From assembly GCA_035384565.1 (NCBI GenBank), contig DAOOIT010000083.1, forward strand, positions 1 to 21,301: 21,301 nt of DNA, in the 5' to 3' direction. Under the pieces are notes generated by a model. The model was not told the DNA's origin and ran no database searches. It saw only the letters and a list, made by a program, of their open reading frames with translations. Source of the stretch: Planctomycetota bacterium (lineage in GTDB: Bacteria; Planctomycetota; PUPC01; DSUN01). Shown piece by piece: positions 10,169 to 17,500 of this stretch (positions within the stretch are counted from its first letter, which is position 1; the number at the start of each line of letters is the position of its first letter). The position numbers were made by a program, and so were the translations under genes.

Positions 10169-10615
10169 ATGAATCAGTTCGAGAAAACCTATGTGGCCTT
10201 GGGCTTTGTAGCACTGGCCCTAGTCGAATTTGCGACCGCGATGCGCGTGTTCGGGTGCAAGGGGGACCCCTCGCCGCGCGCCCGCCTGCTCATGCGGGTG
10301 CATCGGATCGGCGGCTATGTGTTCCTGGTCTACGCGCTGTTTCTGGCCTGGGTGGGCCTCGACATGATGGAGCGGTACTTCGCGGCGGGCAACTACGCCG
10401 AGCGGTTTGATGCGCGGGTGTTCACCCATGCCTTGCTGGCCTTCGGCCTGATCGCGCTGCTGTTGCTCAAGATCTTCTTCATCCGCGTGTACCGCGCCTA
10501 CCGCCCGTACGTGCCGCTGCTGGGCATCGCCGTGGCGGCCGTGGCCGTGATCATCTGGCTGGTCGCTGGGCTGATGTTCCTGGCGATCATGGGCGGGGTC
10601 AAGGTGGTGGGCTGA
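10169..10615 (+). CDS. Four-helix membrane protein, possible b-type haem protein
   Basis: The protein has 148 aa and about four transmembrane helices (about 7-27, 47-67, 86-106 and 115-143). His45, at the mouth of helix 2 (MRVHRIGGYVFL), and His87, at the start of helix 3 (THALLAFGLIAL), lie where haem ligands sit in small b561-like membrane cytochromes. That would suit an electron-transfer role, but this is inference and I cannot name the family. GGAG at 10161-10164 precedes the ATG at 10169. The permease stop overlaps this ribosome-binding region, so the gene is the coupled last member of the USP/ABC operon. Its end overlaps the end of the convergent oxidase operon by 17 bp. The ORF itself is convincing. 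Confidence 0.8.
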   Translation: MNQFEKTYVALGFVALALVEFATAMRVFGCKGDPSPRARLLMRVHRIGGYVFLVYALFLAWVGLDMMERYFAAGNYAERFDARVFTHALLAFGLIALLLLKIFFIRVYRAYRPYVPLLGIAVAAVAVIIWLVAGLMFLAIMGGVKVVG

Positions 10616-11186
10616 TCGCCGGCGGCGCGGGGGCAAGCCTATGCCGTCGGCGGATGAAGAAGAGATAAAGCATCACGACCCAGAGGATGCTGGCGAAGAT
10701 CACCGCCCCAACCTGCCATCCGCTTGGTTTCGGCATATCGTACAAGCCGAGGTACAACGCATCGTCGGGCAGCTTGACCCCCTGCTTCTCCTCGAAGATG
10801 CTGCGGATGCGGTAGGAGAAGGGCTGGTAGCGGAAGGCGCGCAGCTTGCCGACGAATCGGGTGAGCTGCCGCCAGTCGTCGGTGACCTTGTCATAAGTCT
10901 TGACGACGATGCGGTGGCCGTAGGGGTCGAGGGTGAAGTACGTGAGGTCGAGGCCGTAGCGCCGGTAGATGAATGCCTTGTCGAAGTTGGGCGTGCCCGC
11001 GATGGAGACGAACGTGGCCGAGCGGAAACGCCCGGGCGTGAGGTCGGCGGGCGACTCGATCATCACAGGGGTTTTGGGGCCGAAGTCGTAGAGGAGTTCG
11101 GGAATCTGGAGCAGCAGCAGCCAGCCGACGAAGGCCAGGGCGAAGAGCTTGAGGCAGGTGAGGACCACGCGCCCGAGGAGCCGCAT
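10599..11186 (-). CDS. Two-helix membrane accessory protein (SURF1-like layout, unassigned)
   Basis: This is a 195-aa protein and the last gene of the oxidase operon. It has an N-terminal helix (about 8-28, VLTCLKLFALAFVGWLLLL) and a C-terminal helix (about 157-178), with about 125 residues between them that probably face the periplasm. This layout resembles oxidase assembly factors such as SURF1, but I see no diagnostic SURF1 residues and do not assign the family. The ATG at 11186 overlaps the stop of the upstream gene (TGATG), which fixes the start and indicates coupling. A longer in-frame start exists inside the neighbour and is rejected. Position suggests a structural or assembly role for the bd-like complex. 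The tail is proline-rich and ends 17 bp inside the convergent gene. Confidence 0.75.
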   Translation of the reverse strand: MRLLGRVVLTCLKLFALAFVGWLLLLQIPELLYDFGPKTPVMIESPADLTPGRFRSATFVSIAGTPNFDKAFIYRRYGLDLTYFTLDPYGHRIVVKTYDKVTDDWRQLTRFVGKLRAFRYQPFSYRIRSIFEEKQGVKLPDDALYLGLYDMPKPSGWQVGAVIFASILWVVMLYLFFIRRRHRLAPAPPAISPPP

Positions 11187-11473
11187 CAGCGCCCACCGTA
11201 GAAGAAGCCGGCCACGAGCAGGGCCAGGATGAAGGCGATCGAGAAGAGGGTGAACCCGACCCATATCCGCACGGTCCAAAGGACCCAGCGTTGGTCGTCG
11301 GCGGGCTGGGTGAGAGGATAGGGCTCGAACATGGCCTCGAGCTCCTCTTCTTTGAAGAGGGGCACGGGGGTCACGAACCAGTTGAGCGTCCTCACGCCGT
11401 CCTTGTAGGTCTCGAGCCTGGGGTCCTCGGATGGAGGCGGGGCGGCTTCGGGCTGGGGGCTGTCGTCCGTCAT
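11186..11473 (-). CDS. Small single-helix membrane protein of the oxidase operon
   Basis: This 95-aa protein has an acidic, proline-rich N-terminus, a middle segment with FVTPVPLFKEEELEAMFEPY, and one C-terminal helix (about 66-91). It begins 12 nt after the stop of the upstream CydA-like gene and overlaps the next gene by one base. An AGGA about 8 nt before the ATG serves as ribosome-binding site. I do not recognise a family. In bd oxidases, small one-helix subunits such as CydX or CydH are common, but those are only about 30-40 aa; this one is larger and has a soluble part. An accessory subunit is the likely role, inferred from operon position. Confidence 0.75.
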   Translation of the reverse strand: MTDDSPQPEAAPPPSEDPRLETYKDGVRTLNWFVTPVPLFKEEELEAMFEPYPLTQPADDQRWVLWTVRIWVGFTLFSIAFILALLVAGFFYGGR

Positions 11474-11485
11474 GGCAGGTCCTGC

Positions 11486-13018
11486 CTAGTAGGGCTTCGC
11501 GGCCTCGAGGTGCTCCACGATGAGCCGGGCCTCGTCATTGGAGAGCTTGAGGCCATAGGCGCGCATCTGACTCACGATCAGGCTCCAGCGGTCGGTGAGC
11601 CTGTAGTTCTTGACCCGTTCGAGGGTGTGGCAGCCTGAACAGTGGACGCGGATGAGGGCCACGGGGTCGAGGAGCTTCTGGCCCACGCCGCCCGCCTGGA
11701 TGAGTGCCCCCTTGGGCGGGGCCTTGGCCGCGGCGAGTTCCTCAGGGGTGAAGACGTCCTCAGGCCGTTTGTTGACCATGAGCACGGGCTGGCGTTGCTC
11801 GGGGATGTAGACGTGGTCGTAGTGTGAATAGCGGTTCACGAAGCGGGGGCGCGCGGCTTCACGCACGTACCCGCCGAGCATCACGGTGAGGAAGGAGAGC
11901 GCACCCATCAGGATGAACAGCGCCCGGCCCGAGCCCTTGTGGTACCGGACGAGGTGCCCGGCGAGAAGCGCCGCTGCCGCCGCGACGCCGGCCATGGCGA
12001 AGAAGAACTTCCAGGTCATGATCATGCCCATGCTCATGTAATAGAGCAGGTAGAAGAGGGCCAGGCTCCACACGAGCACCCGCGGCAAGGCGAAGTTGGC
12101 CCCGGTGCGCCTGTCCGAGTCGTGGAAATACCCCAGGCTGAGCCCGAACATCCCTGCCACGAAGATCTGCTTGAGCCACCACCAGTCAATGCCCAGCGCC
12201 ACCACGTCGCCCCCGCCCCACATGAGGTTCACATAGGCCTCGTTGGCCTCGTACTTGAGCACGTGGGCGTAGAAGTAGCCGACGATGGGCAGGCCGAGGA
12301 AGCACAGGAACCCGGTGTAGAAGGCGCACCGGGCGTTGTCCTCGTAGTACTTCTTGACCTTCTCGCGGTGTGTGAAGTAGTGCATGAACCCGCAGATGGC
12401 CGCCACGGTGAACCCGCCATAGGCCACGTTGGCCAGCGCCCGGTGGGCTGTGAGCATGAGGAACGAGGGGTTGTAGAAGCCCATCCTGTCCCAGCCGTCA
12501 ATCAGGCCTCCCACGGTGGCCTGGCCGGTCTGATAGCCGGGCGTGAGCATGTAGCCGCCGATGCCGTTGATGAGGTAGAACTGGAGCAGGAACAGGGGGG
12601 TGAGCAGCGCGCCCAGGAAGATGTGCAGCTTCTTGTGGCCCCACATCTTCTGCCAGAAGAAGTAGTGGAACGTGACGGTGGTGGCGAGGAGGAAGAAGAT
12701 GAACTCCTCGACGATGAGGCTCCAGAACTGGTGGACGAAGAGCTGGCTCCAGAACTGCGGGAACAGGCCGCTGAGCGAGAAGAGGAGGCCGATGGCGACA
12801 ATGGTGCCGATGTTGTAGATGCACACGTGGACCAGTTGCATGCGGCGGGCCAGAAGGTCGTAGCGGCGGTCGCGGTTGCGGTAGCCGACGATCTGGAGCA
12901 CGGTGACGAGCGCGGCCAGGCCAATGGAGAGCGAGGCCACGGCGGTGTGGAGCAGGGCGGTGAGGCCGATGGTCCACTTCGCGCCGAGGAGGGGCACGTC
13001 TATCGCCGTCGCACTCAT
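11486..13018 (-). CDS. Cytochrome bd-type oxidase subunit I (CydA-like) with C-terminal haem c
   Basis: This is a 510-aa membrane protein with about nine helices and the CydA fold. His24 in helix 1 matches E. coli CydA His19, and His192 (TAHRALANVAYG) matches His186, both haem ligands in the family. The helix-3 acidic site is Glu104-Glu105, while the second E. coli glutamate (Glu107) appears as Ala. The quinol-loop GRQPW motif of canonical CydA is absent. The last 70 residues carry a haem-c site, Cys460-SG-Cys463-His464, with Met485 a candidate axial ligand, so the tail should face the periplasm. Electrons probably come from cytochrome c, not quinol. The ATG at 13018 overlaps the upstream paralogue's stop as ATGA. 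No CydB gene is present. Such c-haem branches of the bd superfamily have been described in genome surveys; the biochemical role here is inferred. Confidence 0.88.
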   Translation of the reverse strand: MSATAIDVPLLGAKWTIGLTALLHTAVASLSIGLAALVTVLQIVGYRNRDRRYDLLARRMQLVHVCIYNIGTIVAIGLLFSLSGLFPQFWSQLFVHQFWSLIVEEFIFFLLATTVTFHYFFWQKMWGHKKLHIFLGALLTPLFLLQFYLINGIGGYMLTPGYQTGQATVGGLIDGWDRMGFYNPSFLMLTAHRALANVAYGGFTVAAICGFMHYFTHREKVKKYYEDNARCAFYTGFLCFLGLPIVGYFYAHVLKYEANEAYVNLMWGGGDVVALGIDWWWLKQIFVAGMFGLSLGYFHDSDRRTGANFALPRVLVWSLALFYLLYYMSMGMIMTWKFFFAMAGVAAAAALLAGHLVRYHKGSGRALFILMGALSFLTVMLGGYVREAARPRFVNRYSHYDHVYIPEQRQPVLMVNKRPEDVFTPEELAAAKAPPKGALIQAGGVGQKLLDPVALIRVHCSGCHTLERVKNYRLTDRWSLIVSQMRAYGLKLSNDEARLIVEHLEAAKPY

Positions 13019-14409
13019 CGGTAGTACCTGTCCAGATAGCGCAGGAGGCGGTCGCGCTCGTCGGCGTCTCTTCCGACGCCGCGATGGTTGGCGTCGCCCA
13101 GGATGTCGGCCCAGGCCCGGCGATGATCATAGCGGTTGAACTCGTTGATCGTCTTGTGGTGGCACTGCACGCAGCGGTCGTAGAGCAGGAAGCGGTCGCG
13201 CTCGCGGGGAAGGGCTTCGGGCTTCTCGAGTTCGCCATAGACGGTGTGAGGGTTCTTTGCCCCTTCGCGCACCATGCCGCCGATGCAGAAGGCAAAGAAG
13301 CTGGCCAGGCCGGCGGCGAACATGGCCCACTTCCACCCCTTGGTCTCCACGCTGCCTCTGCCCCGGATGCCCCAGAGCAGCGCGGCCAGGGCGGCAAGCA
13401 GCACCGTGTAGGCCCCGCGCCATACCCAGGGTGAATCGCCGAGCCACTTCAGTGGCGGGTGGATTGTGAGCACGACCCACAGAAGGCCCAGCCCTGCCGT
13501 GAGCCCCCACAGCAACAGGCGGCTCTGGTAGCGCAGGAAGATGTAGGCGCCGCCGATAGCCACGAACACTGCGATGAGCGCCACCTTGGCGATGAACATC
13601 CAGGCCTGGTGGCCGCCCATGATCGCGTGGAAGGCCACGGGCGCATGCCGCCCGATCACCTGGGCGTAGAACCAGCCGATCACGGGCATTCCGAAGGAGG
13701 CGAGCACCCCGATCGTGAAGGTCAGGTGCGACGCCCAGTTGTAGTAGGCGCGATCTTCCGCAGGCTTCCTGCCCACGGCCCGTAAGCCCAGCACGCCGCC
13801 CGTCACCATCATGGCCCAACTGATGTTGCCCACGAACCTGTGCGAGAACAGGAAGGGCAGGCTGGGGTTGAAGAAGGCCTGGGCCGACCAGGCCACCGGC
13901 TCATCCACGCCCGGCAACGCGCGGCTCGCCGTCAGCATGTAGCCGCCCACGGCGTCCCACACGAGTTGCACCATCAGCCCCCAAAAGGCGGCCACCGCCC
14001 CCAGGAGGATGTGGAGGCGCTTGTGGTTCACGCTCCAGTTCCACAGCAGGTAATACAACAGGAAGAGAAAGATGACTTCGAAGATGAAGAACACGAACTG
14101 CGCCATCAGCGGCCAGAAGAAGAGGTTGGACCAGCGCGACCAGAACTCGGGATAGGTGCCCATGATCCACATGGGGATGCCCGTGCCGAGGGCCGCCCCC
14201 GGCGAGAAGAGCGTGAGCGAGAACCAGATGAGCCCCGCCGCCAGGCGGTCGTAGCGGGCGTCGCGCCGCCGCCACCCGATGTACTCGAATACCGGCGCCA
14301 GCACCATGCACGCCGTGATGTAGGTGGCGAGGGGGATGTGCGAAAAGGTGATCTCTTCGATCCATATCCAGCGCGGGAAAATGGGCGGGTCTATGACCGG
14401 CAGATCCAT
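13015..14409 (-). CDS. Second CydA-like subunit with C-terminal haem c (paralogue)
   Basis: This 464-aa protein is the first gene of the oxidase operon. It aligns without gaps to the downstream paralogue from His24 through about residue 112, and His190 (LFSHRFVGN) matches the second conserved haem-ligand His. At the helix-3 acidic site it has Gln104, but Glu111 one turn on, so its pattern differs from its partner. No counterpart of the b558 Met ligand or the GRQPW quinol loop is obvious. The tail holds Cys413-VQ-Cys416-His417, a haem-c motif, but no later Met; His residues after the motif could give bis-His ligation. The ATG at 14409 was chosen because the protein family begins there and a GGAG lies about 10 nt upstream; a longer frame to 14484 has no support. 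It is likely the structural partner of the downstream subunit. Confidence 0.86.
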   Translation of the reverse strand: MDLPVIDPPIFPRWIWIEEITFSHIPLATYITACMVLAPVFEYIGWRRRDARYDRLAAGLIWFSLTLFSPGAALGTGIPMWIMGTYPEFWSRWSNLFFWPLMAQFVFFIFEVIFLFLLYYLLWNWSVNHKRLHILLGAVAAFWGLMVQLVWDAVGGYMLTASRALPGVDEPVAWSAQAFFNPSLPFLFSHRFVGNISWAMMVTGGVLGLRAVGRKPAEDRAYYNWASHLTFTIGVLASFGMPVIGWFYAQVIGRHAPVAFHAIMGGHQAWMFIAKVALIAVFVAIGGAYIFLRYQSRLLLWGLTAGLGLLWVVLTIHPPLKWLGDSPWVWRGAYTVLLAALAALLWGIRGRGSVETKGWKWAMFAAGLASFFAFCIGGMVREGAKNPHTVYGELEKPEALPRERDRFLLYDRCVQCHHKTINEFNRYDHRRAWADILGDANHRGVGRDADERDRLLRYLDRYYR

Positions 14410-14446
14410 GCGTCCGTTCGCTCCGCCACGAGGAGGCAACCCCAAG

Positions 14447-14475
14447 AGTCTAGCATGAGCCGCGTCGGGCGGCAA
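14447..14475 (-). promoter_or_regulatory. Candidate promoter of the bd-like oxidase operon
   Basis: Read on the minus strand, TTGCCG (14475-14470) and TAGACT (14452-14447) are separated by exactly 17 bp, each with four of six consensus matches. The -10 ends about 37 bp before the ATG at 14409. The layout resembles the promoter proposed at 18893-18865 (TTGCCC, 17 bp, TATGAT). Weak matches, so the call is tentative. Confidence 0.35.
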
Positions 14476-14525
14476 GCCCTCCATGCGCCCTGCGGGGAGG
14501 CGCCCGGCTCGGCTCGGGCGGCAGG

Positions 14526-17500
14526 CTACTCCACCTGGACCCTGGCCTCGCCGCGGGCGCCGCTGGCGATGTCGCGGAACGTGAGGAGGTACGCGCCCGT
14601 CGGTTCGTTCAGAGCCAGGGGAATGGTGAAAACCGCCGTTCCGCCGCCCGTCTCCAGCGTCTGGGCAAGATAGCGAACCGCCTGGCCGTCGGGCCGCGTC
14701 ACCTGAAGACTGATGAAGTGGCGGACGGGCCGGACGAACGGCCCGCCGCTCCGCGCCACGCGGACGCGCCCCTCGATGGCTCCGCCGCGCCGGGCCACTG
14801 TCTGCCTCAGGTCAGTAGCCAGGCCCGTCACGGAGTAGGGGAGGATGCTGAAGAGCTGGACGTCGGCGGCTCCAAGCCTGACCCGCCAGGTTGGCTCGGA
14901 GCCTGCGTAGCGGCCGTTGAGCATGTCGTAGACGTGGCCCTCCCGAGGCGCACGGACCAGGACCTCGGCGTCGCCCTCCTGTCTGGCCTTGCGCTGTTTG
15001 GTGAGGCCGATGTAGCGCGCCCGCCCGTCGCTGTGAACCGAAGCTTCAAGGCCAGGCAGCCAACGGCCTTCCGGGCAATCCACACGCACCGGCGGCTCGA
15101 TCCTGTGCGCGCGAAGGATGACGGTGAGGAGGGCGCCGATCAGGCGGTTGTGGCCCGGCTCGCCCGTGTAGGCATAGAGGTGCTCGGGCGTCGGGTAGCC
15201 GCGGTAGTAGTTGAAGGGGATGTTGAGGCAAACCGCTGAGCCCTCTCCAACGTCGTTCCACGTGACGAGCGGGATGCCGTCAACCTCGCAGAGCGCCTTC
15301 GCTCCGTTGATGACCACGGCGGGGTCGGCGGGGAACCTCTGGACAGGGGTCGCGATGGCCACGCCCTTGTAGTCGCCGCTGATCGAGGCCGTGAGCATCT
15401 TGCGGCCGAGTTCCTTCTTCCACGTGAGGCCGAAGAGGGCGGAAGCGGAAGCAGCGAACCGCGAATCCTGCGAATCACGCGAATGGCGAACGCTGATTCC
15501 TGATTCGCTCGATTCGTTGGATTCGCGGTTTGGGCCGCTGTTGATGAGCCGGCCGCTCTCGTCGGCGAGGCCGGGGCGGGCGTCGGCAATGAGCAGGCCG
15601 CCGCCGCGGACGAAGCGGGTCAGTTCCCGCGACTCTTCCTCGCCGATGGCGAGGGACAGGGGCATGATGAGCGCCTTGTAGCCACGGAGGCCGCCCCGCT
15701 TGATCTGCTCGTTGGCCACCATCGTGTAGGGCTGGCCGACCTGGTCGCGGAGAATCTGGATGAGGAAATGGAAGTCAAAGGGCCGCTCGGCGCCGAAGTC
15801 GGGCACCTGCGGGCAGAGCAGGCGGCTGGGCACGGAGTAGTGGAGGGCGATGCCGCCCCAGTCGCGGCGCGCGCGAGTGAAGACGTTGTAGTAGCCGCTG
15901 CGAATCGTCGCCAGGTCGCGGGCGTATTGTTGGAGCGTTGCGACCGGCGTGAGGCCGGGGCTGATGCACGACTCGTTGCCCGGCGGCGTGAGCTGGTAGA
16001 ACCAGGTGCTCGTGAAGCCGCGAAGCAGGCCGTGCCACACGCGCCAGTGGTGCCACTCGGTGTCGGTCAGTTCCTCGCCGCGGCAGAAGGCGTTGTAGAG
16101 GTAGCCGCCGTACTCCAGGCCGAGGAAGGAGTTCGGCTTGGCGAACGAGCGGGCGTCCTCGTAGGGCAGGATTTCGCCCTCCTTGCCATAGGGGGCGAAC
16201 ATCTCGAACTCCTGCATGAACGTGTACCAGTCGTGCCCGCAGCTTGCCATCGGCCACATCGGGCAGTCCACGCCAACTCGGGCGTGGGGGTCGAATGCCT
16301 TGATGACCTGGCGCGGGCGGCGGGCCATGTCGTTGAACGCCTTGTAGTTGCTGAGCCACTGGTCAATCCAGCGGCTGAAGTTGCCCGTGGCCTTCGCCTG
16401 TTCCAGGTAGTCCTTCTCGAGGATGAGCTTGCCCTTGTGGGCGGGGCCTCCGTGCCCCGCGTCTGCGCCCTTCCTGTTGATGGGATAGACCTCGTCGAAG
16501 GAGCCGTAGGCGGTGTCCCACTGCTTGTTGAGTGCGGCGATGGTCTTGTAGCGTGAGCGGAGAAAGTTGCGGAACTCGATGACGCGGCCGGGCAGCTCGT
16601 CGCCGCCGCCGTAGTCAATCTCGTCGCCGCAGTAGTACGCCACGGGGTCGAAGGGGAGCTGTTCCTTGAGCTTCTCCGTCGCCTCGTGCTGCTTCTTGAG
16701 CTCTTCGGGCGTGAGGTCGAAGGCGTGTCGGGGCAGGCCCGAGTAGCCGGGCAGGGCCACCGTGTCGGCAGCATCGAGGGTGTCGTGCGTCACCCGCATG
16801 CCGCGCCCCGCATCGAAGCCGAGACTGGCCAGCACACGGGCATAGACGTTGCCCGCGTGGTCGCCGGGGAACCCCGCCCACCCCACAAAGAAGAAGCGGT
16901 CCCAATCGCGCCGCACCGTGGTGAAGCGGGTGACCGCCACGCTGCACACCTCTCCGGCAAGGCGCAACTCGGCCCTCACGCGGCCGAGGGTGGTGGCGAA
17001 GGACCGAATCCGGAACGTGGTCTCAACGGCCTCGGCGCCCGCCGTCGGAGTCATGTCCTTGCGGTCGAGCAGGCGGCCGTGATTGTCGAGGAGGTCGAAG
17101 GTCACGCTCGCCCCTTTGGGCGCCGCGGCGGACAGCGTCGCCGTGGCCTTCAGTTCTGCGGCTCTCCCATCGGCCAGGTGTATCCACGGCGGCGCGAGCG
17201 TGACGCCGCGGATGCGGAGGGGGGCAGCCACATCCAGGGCTGCGGTCGCCCAGTTCACGTTCCCCTTTCCGTCACTCACCACGACATCGAGAAAGTGGGA
17301 GCCGGCAGGCAGCGTCGGCAGAGGGAGCAGCACTACCGATGGGCCATCGAGCTTCACACGCTGCTGGGCCTCGTGAAACGGGCGGAGGGCCGCCGCGTCC
17401 TGGCCTGGCCCCGGCACGGCGATGGGGTGAATGGGGGGGACGAGGAGGCGTTCGGGACTGCGAATGGCGAGGGAGACTGTGTAGTCCCCCTTGCCCGCAA

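Noticed and set aside
11939..13024. 361-aa plus-strand frame opposite a CydA-like gene
   Set aside because: Acidic low-complexity shadow with no motif; the minus-strand frame has conserved helices and haem ligands.
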